Positions 36,081 through 45,206 of a stretch of 64,000 nucleotides of DNA are shown here, one piece after another. Source of the DNA: Gammaproteobacteria bacterium (lineage in GTDB: Bacteria > Pseudomonadota > Gammaproteobacteria > DSM-16500). The stretch is from assembly GCA_031291175.1 (NCBI GenBank), contig JARLJO010000047.1, positions 124,001-188,000 of the forward strand, read 5' to 3'. The notes under the pieces were generated by a model. It did not search any database and was not told where the DNA came from. It was given only the letters and a program-made list of their open reading frames with translations. Within the stretch, counting starts at the first letter, position 1. Every line of letters starts with the position of its first letter. The position numbers and the translations under genes were made by a program.

Positions 36081-37682
36081 ATGAAATGGATAACTTATGC
36101 AAGCTACTTGATCTTTTCTCTCCTAGCACAAACCGCAATAGCCGCAATACCTGTAACCATGTCAGATGCCTCCCCTGCTATTGCAAATAGCTACACCATC
36201 GGCAATACAAATACTTTTATTTATACCATTACCAACAATGTGCCGGGCAGAAGCTTCCCCATCTCGGTCGGGGGGATTTCAGCGCCAGTCAGTCGCACTA
36301 CCGTCTTAAATGATTGTGGTAGCAACTTACCGAAAGGACCTTCTACTTGCAATATTGGTGTGGCCATTGCTCCTACCGCAGCAAATGTAGGACAAGCGAT
36401 TAAACAAACGCTAGCAGTCAATTATCAAGGCAGAACGCCTCTGACAAAGAGTATTGCTTTTTCTGTTCCAGGCGCAGTGATCACGACTACTTTAAGCAGC
36501 AGCACCGCCGCGACGAACAGCACCTTTTCTATTACCTACACACAAAATGGCACGGGCGGCAATGTGGTCTCGGCTACCTTACCGGCTGGCATGTCATTTG
36601 TTGGGCCAAGCACTTGCAGTATTAGCCAGGCAGCACGCCTATGCAGCTTGCAGGTAAATACAGGATCTAGTGCGGGCAGCTATCCGATTATCCCGATGCT
36701 AATCTCCGGCAGCGCCAGTCTACTTTCTTCACCAAGCCCATTGGTCATTACCTTAAATCTCACACAATATGGTTATGTGGGCGATTCTATTTCGAAACAT
36801 ATTTATCAATGCGTAGTGAACGCAAACGGAGGGGATTTTAGTAATTGTGGCATAACACCCACCAACGGAATTCCATTCCAGTCGCCTTTCTCGGTTGCCT
36901 ATGCGATTGTCTTTACGACTGTCAATGGCACGCGCTATGGATATGTTACGGATACTGACGCTGGTGCAGCATATCAATGCACACTCAATGCTAATGGTAC
37001 TTTTAACATTTGCGGACCCACCCCTACAGTTGGCGCTCCAGGTTGGGTTCCACAAGGATTGACATTTGCAACGGTGAATGGAACTCAATATGCGTATGTC
37101 GCCGATATCAATGGCAATATGTATCAATGTACACTCAATACCAATGGTAGCTTTAATACCTGCAACATAACGAATGGCGGCATGACACCTAGCACCTGGT
37201 CTCCTTCTGTTTCTGCATTTGTAACAATAAATGGAGTGCAATACGGTTATGTTGCCGATGCTTTTAATGGTGCAATAGACCAATGCACGCTGAATCCAGA
37301 CGGTACTTTCAACGTCTGTACACCCACTTACAGCGGACTGGGCGATCCTGAAGCACTTACTTTTGCTACCTTCAATAATATCCTGTATGCCTACGTGGGA
37401 GCCGCTGCAAACCATAAACTCTATCAATGCACTTTAAATTCAAACGGATCATTCAATGCCTGCACTCTCACGCCTGGCAGCGGTGCGCCTAGCTGGCAAC
37501 CATATGGTATTGCATTTGGATTTTCTAATGGAACGCAATATGCCTATGTCACAGGCTCGAATGACCCCCACCTTTATCAATGTACACTGAATACAAACGG
37601 TTCCTTTGGGGCCTGCAATATAACACCTACCACCAATGCGCCGAACTGGAAGCTATTGGGCATTGCACTTGCCTCTTTTTAA
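36081..37682 (+). CDS. Exported beta-propeller-like repeat protein with paired cysteines
   Basis: A 533-residue exported protein with a signal peptide cleaved near residue 22 (TAIA|AIP). Residues ~25-225 form two immunoglobulin-like or invasin-like sandwiches. From ~232 to 533 six tandem repeats of ~47-52 residues follow the pattern YGYVxD...YQCTLNxNGSFNxC...P.W.P.gxxFxxxNGT. Each carries a Cys pair ~11-12 residues apart, presumably a disulfide per blade, and 'NGTQYAYV'-type strands as in YVTN/NHL-like propellers. A surface or periplasmic binding role is likely. The AAAGGA site at ~36066 supports the start. GC and codon use differ little from neighbours. Confidence 0.8.
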   Translation: MKWITYASYLIFSLLAQTAIAAIPVTMSDASPAIANSYTIGNTNTFIYTITNNVPGRSFPISVGGISAPVSRTTVLNDCGSNLPKGPSTCNIGVAIAPTAANVGQAIKQTLAVNYQGRTPLTKSIAFSVPGAVITTTLSSSTAATNSTFSITYTQNGTGGNVVSATLPAGMSFVGPSTCSISQAARLCSLQVNTGSSAGSYPIIPMLISGSASLLSSPSPLVITLNLTQYGYVGDSISKHIYQCVVNANGGDFSNCGITPTNGIPFQSPFSVAYAIVFTTVNGTRYGYVTDTDAGAAYQCTLNANGTFNICGPTPTVGAPGWVPQGLTFATVNGTQYAYVADINGNMYQCTLNTNGSFNTCNITNGGMTPSTWSPSVSAFVTINGVQYGYVADAFNGAIDQCTLNPDGTFNVCTPTYSGLGDPEALTFATFNNILYAYVGAAANHKLYQCTLNSNGSFNACTLTPGSGAPSWQPYGIAFGFSNGTQYAYVTGSNDPHLYQCTLNTNGSFGACNITPTTNAPNWKLLGIALASF

Positions 37683-37781
37683 GAAAAGCTGAAAAGTCTA
37701 GCCTTGGTTGATAACAACTGAGGCTAGTCAGAATGAATAGCAATTCAGGTGAGGCTTTACTTCGCTACTCAAGGTCAATTG

Positions 37782-37991
37782 TTAACTGATTTTTTCACCC
37801 AACAATTCTGCTTTCGGAAAATCCACTTCGACTTTAGCAATATTGTTAAAGTAATTGGTGAAATTATTGAGAGCGATGTGGGCAATCATTTCTGTCATCT
37901 CAAATAAAAAAATAATATCTTTTTCTTTCGAAAAAATTAACTTCAATATTAAAAACACCAGAAACAGTAATTCCAGTATTAATAAGCACAT
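37782..37991 (-). CDS. Small hypothetical protein (uncertain)
   Basis: A 69-codon frame beginning 6 bp after the LysR stop on the same strand. The first ~20 residues are very hydrophobic (LLILELLFLVFLILKLIF); the rest is polar. There is no clear ribosome-binding site. It may be a real small membrane protein or chance. Confidence 0.3.
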   Translation of the reverse strand: MCLLILELLFLVFLILKLIFSKEKDIIFLFEMTEMIAHIALNNFTNYFNNIAKVEVDFPKAELLGEKIS

Positions 37992-37997
37992 AAAAAC

Positions 37998-38861
37998 TTA
38001 ACGAATCGCATCTATAATTTCACGAAAATAATGCGGTGGCTCATGACGCGGATACCATGCTAACACCACTTTGTTTTCGTAAGATTGTTGTTTATTGAGA
38101 ATAGTAAGCTGTTTGCTTTCAAGGTATTTTTGACTGAATTCCTTTGTTAATACACCATAACCTATTCCATCCACTAGCATCTTTGCTAATGAATCGGTTC
38201 GATTCACAAAATAACGTTCATGTTTAGCCAATTCAAACAAACCAAAATGTTTAAGATAATGGAAAGTCATTTGATCTTCTGGATCATAATCAATGAAACG
38301 TTCATGAGTCAGGATGTCAGTTAATTTACGGTGCTTCCAAGCGCTGGTGCAGACTAAAACATATTTTTCGGGGCGCAGTGCTTTGAAAGCCATTTCGGGA
38401 ACAATATCTTCTTCACGAATAACGGCAAATTGACACTCACCAGATTTTAAAGTGAGTATGCGGCTTTCAAGATCGTTGACATCAAAATGCATCAGTAAAT
38501 GGGGAAATTTTTTCATGACGGGCAGGCATTGTGGAATGATCCGAGAAGTCATGATGCTGGTTGCACCCGTAATTCGCATTGTAATGGCTGTCTCTAAGCC
38601 TGCGCCTTGAATTTTTGCTAATGCTTCGCCTTCTAATTCCTTTGCTGCAAAGCAGTAACGCAGCAAAGCTTCACCTTCCGGCGTTAACATCATACCGCGA
38701 CGTGTTCGGATAAAGAGCGTGGTTTTCAGTCGGGTCTCAAGTGTTCTAATGCGCTGGGTCACGGCAGTTTGGGTTAAATGCAGCAATCCAGCAGCCGCAT
38801 GGACGGTTTTAGTTTCAGCCACCGCCATAAAAGCTTGTAAAGAATGACTTTGTAAACTCAT
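37998..38861 (-). CDS. LysR-family transcriptional regulator (ArgP-like)
   Basis: A 287-residue LysR-type regulator. The winged helix-turn-helix is at residues 5-62 (AFMAVAETKTVHAAAGLLHL, TQTAVTQRIRTLE). The substrate-binding domain resembles ArgP/IciA (GMMLTPEGEALLRYC, then VLVCTSAWKHRKL). It is divergent from the APC permease with 85 bp between, the usual arrangement of a LysR gene and its target. Control of the permease by an amino acid is inferred. Confidence 0.9.
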   Translation of the reverse strand: MSLQSHSLQAFMAVAETKTVHAAAGLLHLTQTAVTQRIRTLETRLKTTLFIRTRRGMMLTPEGEALLRYCFAAKELEGEALAKIQGAGLETAITMRITGATSIMTSRIIPQCLPVMKKFPHLLMHFDVNDLESRILTLKSGECQFAVIREEDIVPEMAFKALRPEKYVLVCTSAWKHRKLTDILTHERFIDYDPEDQMTFHYLKHFGLFELAKHERYFVNRTDSLAKMLVDGIGYGVLTKEFSQKYLESKQLTILNKQQSYENKVVLAWYPRHEPPHYFREIIDAIR

Positions 38862-38915
38862 TTATATTGATCACTTAATGAAATATATGAATTTTATTTA
38901 TACCTAATTCAACTT

Positions 38916-38921
38916 TATAAT
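38916..38921 (+). promoter_or_regulatory. Possible -10 hexamer for the permease gene
   Basis: TATAAT lies 26 bp before ATG 38947 in the LysR/permease intergenic gap; no good -35 is seen, which would suit an activator-dependent promoter. Confidence 0.35.
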
Positions 38922-38946
38922 ACAACCCTATTTCGGGAGATTCACC

Positions 38947-40374
38947 ATGATCAATACTAAAATAAAAAAAGCGGGGATAGGTTTCTTTTCCCTTATTATG
39001 CTCATCACGGGGCCTATTGATAGCATCAGAAACTTACCGAGCGCGGCCTTATTTGGTGCTTCTCTGATATTTTTTGTCATTTTTTCTGCGGTTTTATTTT
39101 TGGTACCAGCATCGCTTGCTGCTGCGGAATTATCATCGCATCCAGCAGAGCGTGGTGGGATTTATGAGTGGGTGAAGTCCGCATTTGGTGAGAAGATTGC
39201 ATTTTTGGCTATCTGGCTACAGTGGATTAACACGATGGTATGGTTCCCTTCCATTCTGTCTTTTATTGCAGGGACGTTCGCTTATTTAATTGATCCAAGC
39301 TTGGTGCAAAACAAATTTTATCTTTTTAGTGTAATTATTGTTGTTTTCTGGGGATTGACTTTTATTAACTTAAAAGGACTAGCTGTTTCTGCGAAATTTA
39401 TCAATATCAGCAGCTTATTAGGTGTGCTGCTGCCTATGCTGACTATTATTGCCTTTGCGATCTATTGGATTTGTTCTGGTAAAAATCTTCAAATTCATTT
39501 CACAACGACAAATTGGTTACCCTCATTTGATCATCTGGATAACTGGGTCTCGCTGACGGCGATCATGGCAGGCTTTTTGGGAATGGAGTTAGCTTGCGTG
39601 CATCTTAAAGATGTTTCAAAACCGAAGAGCTTGTTTTCAGCAGCGCTATTTGTCTCTGTGCTGATTATCTTATTTACTATGATCATGGGTTCACTCGCCA
39701 TCGCTGTGGTCTTACCTGTTGATAAAATTAATCTGGTCAATGGCGTGATGGTGGCATTCACGCAATTTTTTGTGGCTTATCACATGTCATGGATTATTCC
39801 TGTTATGACGGTGCTGATTTTATTGGGGAGCTTAGGTAACATGGTGAGCTGGATCATTTCACCTGCTAAAGGTTTGCTTGCCGCGGCAGAATCCAATTAT
39901 TTGCCGCAAATTTTTAAAAAGAAGAATAAGCATGGCGTTGCCAGTCATTTATTAATAACGCAAGCGATCCTGGTCACCGTGATATGTGTGGTAGTCTTAT
40001 TGATCTCTAGCGTGAATAGTTTCTATTGGCTCTTAACTGCGTTGAGCACTCAGCTTTATATGTTGATGTATATTATTATGTTTGCTGCGCTTATTAAGCT
40101 TAAATATCAGTTACGCGCCTCTCAACCGAATTATGTTATTCCATTTGGTAAGTTTGGTATTTGGATGGCAGCGATTTTTGGAGTGAGTGGGTGTGTGATC
40201 ACGCTAATTGTTGGATTTATTCCTCCTGCTGAAATTCATGTGGCGTCTTATTTTAACTATGAAATGGCATGTGTTATCGGCATGGGCGTGATGTTGATTC
40301 CCGCTCTTCTCCTTCTCGCGCTAAAAGCTGGCAATAAGATGAAAACACATTCCACATTAGCTGCCATGGCATAA
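38947..40374 (+). CDS. APC-family amino-acid permease
   Basis: A 475-residue inner-membrane transporter with about 12 hydrophobic segments. The first (GIGFFSLIMLITGPIDSIRN) and third (LAAAELSSHPAERGGIYEWV) segments fit the APC superfamily, nearest the glutamate/GABA-antiporter-like group. CGGGAGA precedes the start. The LysR regulator is divergently placed. The substrate is probably an amino acid; which one is unknown. Confidence 0.88.
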   Translation: MINTKIKKAGIGFFSLIMLITGPIDSIRNLPSAALFGASLIFFVIFSAVLFLVPASLAAAELSSHPAERGGIYEWVKSAFGEKIAFLAIWLQWINTMVWFPSILSFIAGTFAYLIDPSLVQNKFYLFSVIIVVFWGLTFINLKGLAVSAKFINISSLLGVLLPMLTIIAFAIYWICSGKNLQIHFTTTNWLPSFDHLDNWVSLTAIMAGFLGMELACVHLKDVSKPKSLFSAALFVSVLIILFTMIMGSLAIAVVLPVDKINLVNGVMVAFTQFFVAYHMSWIIPVMTVLILLGSLGNMVSWIISPAKGLLAAAESNYLPQIFKKKNKHGVASHLLITQAILVTVICVVVLLISSVNSFYWLLTALSTQLYMLMYIIMFAALIKLKYQLRASQPNYVIPFGKFGIWMAAIFGVSGCVITLIVGFIPPAEIHVASYFNYEMACVIGMGVMLIPALLLLALKAGNKMKTHSTLAAMA

Positions 40375-40426
40375 TCAGCAGAGTGCAATAGCCAAAGCTA
40401 ACTGGGCAATCGAGCTTCGAACAATC

Positions 40427-40474
40427 GTAGCACGGACTAAGACCCCCACGCTTTGTGTGGGGGTTGTGTCCGCG
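40427..40474. repeat. GTAG-headed REP
   Basis: Begins GTAGCACGGACTAAGACCC and folds through CCCCCACGC/G(T)GTGGGGG to end GTGTCCGCG. It faces the REP at 40697-40744. Confidence 0.85.
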
Positions 40475-40696
40475 AATCCCTGTTCATTTGATCTCTATAT
40501 TTAAATATTCACTGTCGCGCACCTTCAAGAATTCTAGCTAGATACTGATGATTCCACACGAACTATTTTTTTCCTGTTTTAAAAGATTCAAAGCAACCTG
40601 TTTCATTATGGTAAAATTTCCAGCTGCATTTTCTTTTCTCACGCGACAATCATCTTCGCGAAGAGAAAAAATATGGAATAAGAATAGACAGGGGTT

Positions 40697-40744
40697 CGCG
40701 GACACAACCCCCACACAAAGCGTGGGGGTCTTAGTCCGTGCTAC
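40697..40744. repeat. GTAG-headed REP, inverse orientation
   Basis: Inverse copy ending CTTAGTCCGTGCTAC; lies 165 bp before the RAYT gene. Confidence 0.85.
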
Positions 40745-40909
40745 GAATTGTTTTTCATCAATTGGAATAATATCTTAAAAAATGGCTTGAGAAATTCTCA
40801 GAAATTGGCATGATATTGGTTCCTTCCAAAAGCCGCTTATTCTATCTTATTTTTGTAATACAAAAACATCCTCATTTCACACAATACAATATTTTTAAGA
40901 GAACAATTT

Positions 40910-41428
40910 ATGAAATATGTTCGGCGTATTTATATGCCGGGTGCCTGCTATTTTTTTACTGTGGTAACCCATCAGCGAAAGCCATTACTATGCACTGAAT
41001 ATGCTATAGCACGCTTGCGTAGCGCATTTCAATTAGTCATGAAAAAATATCCTTTTAGCATGCCTGCTATTGTTATATTGCCCGATCATTTGCATTGCAT
41101 CTGGCATCTTCCAGATAATGATGGGGATTTCTCAAAACGATGGGCTGCTATTAAACACTATTTTTCTATTGGGATGTCTGCTGAAGTTAATCACCGGCGA
41201 GAGAAAAAAATATGGCAAGCACGCTTTTGGGATCACCTCATTCGGAATGAGAAAGACTGGCAGCGTCACATGGGTTACATTCATTACAATCCTGTCAAAC
41301 ATGGTCATGCACAAAAACCTTTTGATTGGCCTTATAGTTCTTTTAAACGTTATGTGAAAGAAGGACGGTATGATTCTGATTGGGGGGATCATTCGCTATG
41401 TGATATTAGAGACTTGGAATATGAATGA
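40910..41428 (+). mobile_element. REP-associated tyrosine transposase (RAYT)
   Basis: A 172-residue single-strand-acting Y1 transposase of the IS200/RAYT type. The HUH motif is His60-Leu61-His62 in LPDHLHCIW, and the candidate nucleophile is Tyr126 in GYIHYNPVKHG, a RAYT-typical block. The N-terminal YxPGxxYFFTVVTxxR segment and C-terminal WPYSSFKRYV are also diagnostic. No frameshift or lost motif is seen, so it may be active. REPs of one GTAG-headed family lie on both sides (40427, 40697; 41438, 41498). RAYTs bind and cleave REP hairpins and are thought to spread or maintain them. A truncated partner lies at 43051-43124. Confidence 0.93.
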
Positions 41429-41437
41429 ATAGGGGTT

Positions 41438-41483
41438 CGCGGACACGACCCCACAAAAAACGTGGGGTCTTAGTTCGCGCTAC
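41438..41483. repeat. GTAG-headed REP, inverse orientation
   Basis: It begins 10 bp after the RAYT stop codon, ending TTAGTTCGCGCTAC, and marks the right end of the RAYT unit. Confidence 0.85.
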
Positions 41484-41497
41484 GAATCTTATTTAAA

Positions 41498-41544
41498 GTA
41501 GCACGGACTAAGACCCCCACGCTTTTTGTGGGGTCGTGTCCGCG
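41498..41544. repeat. GTAG-headed REP
   Basis: GTAGCACGGACTAAGACCCC...GTGTCCGCG, facing away from the RAYT; with 41438-41483 it makes a tail-to-tail pair separated by 14 bp. Confidence 0.85.
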
Positions 41545-41688
41545 AAACCCTGTTTATTTACTCTCTTTACTCAGAGTTTACTTTTGAGCACGATTACCCT
41601 GGCAGAGCCAAGACTTTATTAACCCTTTAATATTTTCTTAAGGTTATCTTCATATACTAAGGCAAATTTACGAATCGGGGAAAATTCA

Positions 41689-42621
41689 ATGCAAGCGCGT
41701 CGTCCTAAGCTAGTCTTATCTAAACATGCCAATGTTGATCAAACTTTGGAAAATTATCAATCTTTTCTAAGGGCTTATTTCGATGACGACACCATCGATA
41801 TAACGATTCTTGATAATGGAATAAAGATGGAACTAAGCAGAAAAACCTTTGAAACCTCAGCATTACAGGATCTTGTACCACCCGCACAGCGAGAGGAACA
41901 TGCCGATCAACAAGAAATCTCCCTTTATTTTCGAACCAAATATGCACTTCTAGAATCTACGCCCTATACAATTTTAAAAGCCAAAGCAGACGAATTACAC
42001 AGAAAGATAAACAATCCAGCAGCAGCGCTTCCCCGCGCTTTAAGACAGCTCATCTCAAGATTAGAAGAAGAAGCCGTGCGTGAAGGAAATTATTATCAAT
42101 ATCTCTGCATCACCGACTTTTGCCTAAATGTCTGCGACCAACTTCTTGAAAAGCCTAATCTCAGTGTCGAGGAAATAAAACATCTCACTCAGGACCTGGA
42201 TGAAAAATTACTTGGAAAGCCACCTATTAGCAGATACCTTAAAGCCGCTCTTTTTGGGTTTATTGGTGCCGTAGTGGGATTAGCGCTTGGTGTTGTGATT
42301 GCTGGTGGGAGCACAATCTGGGCTGGCGGTTTCGGTGCGATACCCGGCGCTATTGCTGGCGCCTTCAAAGGTGCCGCACTGGGAACAACACTGGCTACAA
42401 TTTCCAGCGCCGGTTTGATTGGCGCCATCAGTGGCTTGTTCTCTAGTCGGAACGCACATAACAACTATTTTCAAAATGTACAGGAAGTAGCTGAGCTTCA
42501 TAAGCCTTATATAAAAGCTGCTTCCTCACTAGCTATTGCAGCTCTGGATCCGGAAAAAATAGATCCTGTAAAAAAAGAAGAAGATTTCCAAGCTCTTCGA
42601 AAACGTATAAGAGCTCATTAA
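41689..42621 (+). CDS. Hypothetical protein with glycine-zipper membrane region
   Basis: A 310-residue protein of unknown family. Residues 1-180 are polar and mostly helical. Residues ~184-262 are a hydrophobic, Gly/Ala-rich block (LFGFIGAVVGLALGVVIAGG, AIPGAIAGAFKGAALGTTLA) with GxxxG spacing as in membrane-inserting glycine zippers. The last ~45 residues are charged and include KKEED, vaguely like an E-block translocation signal. No signal peptide. A membrane-targeted orphan or effector is plausible, unproven. It is flanked by REPs on one side and an inverted repeat on the other. Confidence 0.7.
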   Translation: MQARRPKLVLSKHANVDQTLENYQSFLRAYFDDDTIDITILDNGIKMELSRKTFETSALQDLVPPAQREEHADQQEISLYFRTKYALLESTPYTILKAKADELHRKINNPAAALPRALRQLISRLEEEAVREGNYYQYLCITDFCLNVCDQLLEKPNLSVEEIKHLTQDLDEKLLGKPPISRYLKAALFGFIGAVVGLALGVVIAGGSTIWAGGFGAIPGAIAGAFKGAALGTTLATISSAGLIGAISGLFSSRNAHNNYFQNVQEVAELHKPYIKAASSLAIAALDPEKIDPVKKEEDFQALRKRIRAH

Positions 42622-42692
42622 TAACCAAAGAGGCCAGCCTATCTAATCGCTGTGGTCCTAAAATGTAAAATGACTGGGACCCTCTGCCCGGG

Positions 42693-42744
42693 AGGTTGGC
42701 TTTTTTCGTAGGAGCTGTGCGTAGCAGCGTAAAAAAGCCAACCT
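42693..42744. terminator. Perfect 14-bp inverted repeat, possible bidirectional terminator
   Basis: AGGTTGGCTTTTTT (42693-42706) and its exact complement (42731-42744) enclose 24 bp. A T-run lies within the stem; the position 71 bp after a stop codon suits transcript termination or a mobile palindrome. Confidence 0.45.
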
Positions 42745-42860
42745 TCCCTGCCACCCTGTTTTTTTATAAAAGCTTACTTTCGTGAAGCGGCGTGAAATAC
42801 CGCGAATGCAGGATGCTTAAATGGTAAAGCTAACAGGGCAACTGCGCTCAACTTCGAACC

Positions 42861-43181
42861 GTAGCACGGACTAAGACCCCCACGCTTTTTGTGGGGGTTG
42901 TGTCCGCGAACCCCCGCTCCTTTTCTCTCTATATTTGAATATTCATTGTTCCGCACCTTCAAGAATTTTAGCTAGATATTGATGACCCCACACTGACTGT
43001 TTTTTTGCTTTAAAAGATTCAAAGCAATATGCCTAGTGATGAAAAAATAGGTGAAAGAAGGACGGCATGATTCTGACTGGAGGATTATTCGCTACGTGAT
43101 ATTAGAGATATGGAATATGAATGAATAGGGGTTCGCGGACACAACCCCCACAAAAAGCGTGGGGGTCTTAGTCCGTGCTAC
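42861..43181. mobile_element. Non-autonomous, internally deleted RAYT element
   Basis: A 321-bp unit bounded by inward-facing GTAG-headed REPs (42861-42908 and 43134-43181). The left interior (~42920-43040) matches the DNA left of the RAYT (~40490-40608); the right interior (43051-43124) matches the last 75 bp of the RAYT gene, including its stop codon, with a one-base deletion and several substitutions. Everything between is gone, so it is a MITE-like derivative that keeps both ends. Confidence 0.8.
43051..43124 (+). pseudogene. 3' fragment of a RAYT gene
   Basis: Corresponds to codons from VKEGRYDSDW to the stop of the RAYT at 40910-41428; about 85-90% identical by eye with one deleted base (GGGGGG to GGAGG region). 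Confidence 0.8.
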
Positions 43182-43207
43182 GGCTTGAAGTTGATCAGGA
43201 TTGGTAT

Positions 43208-43819
43208 TTATTTCCCTAACTTTGGTGCTTGTTTTTTTACTTCGGCTAGTTCTTTGTGAATGTCATCTATCAGAATCTCTCCATGCGACTTTACTGTATT
43301 TCCTACAGCTGTCGGTGCTTTTGCTGTAAAAGCTGAAACCAGCCAATGTGATTTCCAAGTATTAAAATTACTTTTAATTAGCTCTTCTGACCTCGCACAT
43401 TCTTCAATAAAATCGGCTAATCTCGCTTCGGGCGCTTTTGTTGCGCTGCCTAAATTAATTTTCTCTAGCAATTTAGCAATAGCGATGAGTTTATTTTTAT
43501 AAAATGTGCTCTCTTCGGACTCCGGGTTAAGAATAAAAAAATCTGGATTTTCTAAATCGGCAGAAGACATAAATAAATAACTGTCATCACTTTCGTGTTT
43601 TGCTTTTCTCCAGATGTCATCAATTTTATTTTTTAAGTGTGTTTTATATAAAACTAGCAAACCTTGTATCGCCACTAATCTTAATTTTTCTTCGTCAGCG
43701 CGTATTGAAGCGGCTCGAGAAAATTGTCCATGATATGCAGCGAGGTGGCTGGCTTTGCTTTCCAATTCTTCAAAACGGCTTTTATCCTGCTGATTCAATA
43801 AATCACTATGGCTTTGCAT
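43208..43819 (-). CDS. Hypothetical helical protein
   Basis: A 203-residue, entirely helical-looking protein, rich in Lys, Glu and Leu (LLNQQDKSRFEELESKASHL at the start). No signal peptide or membrane segment; no recognised domain. ATG 43819 is preceded by GAGGAAA. It stands alone beside the RAYT derivative. A small effector or a chaperone-like protein are both possible. Confidence 0.65.
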   Translation of the reverse strand: MQSHSDLLNQQDKSRFEELESKASHLAAYHGQFSRAASIRADEEKLRLVAIQGLLVLYKTHLKNKIDDIWRKAKHESDDSYLFMSSADLENPDFFILNPESEESTFYKNKLIAIAKLLEKINLGSATKAPEARLADFIEECARSEELIKSNFNTWKSHWLVSAFTAKAPTAVGNTVKSHGEILIDDIHKELAEVKKQAPKLGK

Positions 43820-44444
43820 TTCATTTCCTCATTTATTTTTTTCATTTGGCGTCGAAAGTAAAAGCGAGACTCCACACATAAAGTAAACTCTCTAGCTTGA
43901 TGGTAAAAACCGATCTGCATTATAACAAGCCACCCAGCCAAGGTCAAATAATAAACAGTCTCGTCATCACATGTGAATAGCATAAACGAGCTACTTCGCT
44001 ATGGTTACTTCTACGCACTCACGATTATTTTTAGATGAGTAATACACTGTTTTTAAATAGGTTTTTTTGCGATCAATTTAAGGCTTTTTAGATCGGCAAC
44101 ACTTTAGATTTTAAGAAAGACGTATAACGGAACATCTATGCTACTGAGTAGAGCGGAGCGATCTATATCATTCCAGAGGTAACGATAAAAACAAAAAAAA
44201 ATTCGGCGCATGCTAAAGCTATATTGACCGCGACGCCATGGAATGATGATAACTAAAGCCTGGATTGCCGCGCTCTCTCTCGCAATGACGAGAACAAGAA
44301 TACTCCAGGCGCTATTTCTTAAGTGATATCCATTTCGTTATGCGCAATTTGTAAAGACGAGCGACCCAATGAGCAGCTCAATGAAGATCGGGCGAATAAC
44401 ACAACGCATATCACAATCAATAGGTATTGATAACTTTATCTCAT
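43820..44444. other. Intergenic region
   Basis: No gene seen. At 44261-44290 is a TGGATTGCCGCG...CGCAATGACG element, a form common as a dispersed repeat in many proteobacterial genomes; only one copy is in the window. The rest is AT-rich with scattered stops in all frames. Confidence 0.45.
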
Positions 44445-45206
44445 TTATTTTTTCAAGCCATAGCCTGTCTTAAAAATCCAGCCAATAATAATTAAGCATG
44501 CTAGAGTAAATGTTAAAATCATAGTGACACTGGTCATGAGGCTCACATCGCCATGCTCGTAAAAACTCCAGCGAAATCCACTCACCAAATAGACAACGGG
44601 ATTTGCCAATGAAACTTTATACCAGAAAGGCGGCAACATATTGATGGAATAAAAACTCCCTCCCAGAAAAGTCAGCGGCGTGATGACAAGCAATGGGATA
44701 AGTTGCAATTTCTCAAATCCATCCGCCCAAATTCCGATAATAAAACCCAGTAAGCTAAATGTGATACTCGTCATTATCAGAAAAAATGCCATCCACAATG
44801 GATGAGCGATATGCAGCGGCACAAAAAAACAGGCTGTCAGGAGGACGATGACACCGATCATCACTGATTTGGTGGCGGCCGCTCCTACATAACCTAATAC
44901 TATTTCGACAAAAGAAAGTGGTGCTGATAGGATTTCATAAATGGTGCCAGTGAAGCGTGGAAAATAAATACCAAACGATGCATTAGACACGCTCTGTCCA
45001 AGAACAGTCAGCATGATCAGACCAGGCACAATGAATGCACCATACGGTATGCCATTAATGGCTTGCATGCGCGAGCCAATAGCAGAACCAAACACAATAA
45101 AATAAAGCACGGTAGAAAGCACAGGCGAGGCAATGCTTTGACCTAATGTACGTAACGTGCGCCCCATTTCAAATGTATAAATTGCTAGAATGCCGCGAAT
45201 ATTCAT
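44445..45206 (-). CDS. yadH: ABC-2 type permease (YadH-like)
   Basis: A 253-residue inner-membrane ABC permease with six hydrophobic segments. Sequence along its length follows E. coli Yad[27 protein letters not shown], a segment [30 protein letters not shown]. Length is also the same (~255). Its start overlaps the ATPase stop by 4 bp (ATGA). The pair would export a lipid, polysaccharide or drug; the true substrate is unknown. Confidence 0.9.
   Translation of the reverse strand: MNIRGILAIYTFEMGRTLRTLGQSIASPVLSTVLYFIVFGSAIGSRMQAINGIPYGAFIVPGLIMLTVLGQSVSNASFGIYFPRFTGTIYEILSAPLSFVEIVLGYVGAAATKSVMIGVIVLLTACFFVPLHIAHPLWMAFFLIMTSITFSLLGFIIGIWADGFEKLQLIPLLVITPLTFLGGSFYSINMLPPFWYKVSLANPVVYLVSGFRWSFYEHGDVSLMTSVTMILTFTLACLIIIGWIFKTGYGLKK

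Larger units (their letters stand above)
40375..40909. other. RAYT upstream region with two REPs
   Basis: It holds REPs at 40427-40474 and 40697-40744 and, between them, a ~130-bp stretch (from ~40490) that recurs at ~42920-43040. A 76-codon frame here (40548-40778) covers the repeat and is rejected. The RAYT start codon follows a GAGAACA site at ~40900. Confidence 0.6.
42622..43207. other. Repeat-filled intergenic region
   Basis: It carries, in order, a hairpin (42693-42744), a dispersed TGCCACCCTGTTTTTTTATA motif (42749-42768), and the REP-flanked RAYT deletion derivative (42861-43181). No intact gene. Confidence 0.6.

Noticed and set aside
36753-37427. 224-codon open frame on the minus strand
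   Set aside because: Antisense to the six-repeat exported protein; its length follows from the repeated codon pattern of the real gene.
40548-40778. 76-codon open frame upstream of the RAYT
   Set aside because: Runs through a REP and a repeated segment that is disrupted in its second copy at 42920.
44261-44290. Possible tRNA or small RNA
   Set aside because: It is a TTGCCGCG...GCAATGACG dispersed-repeat type element; no cloverleaf can be drawn.
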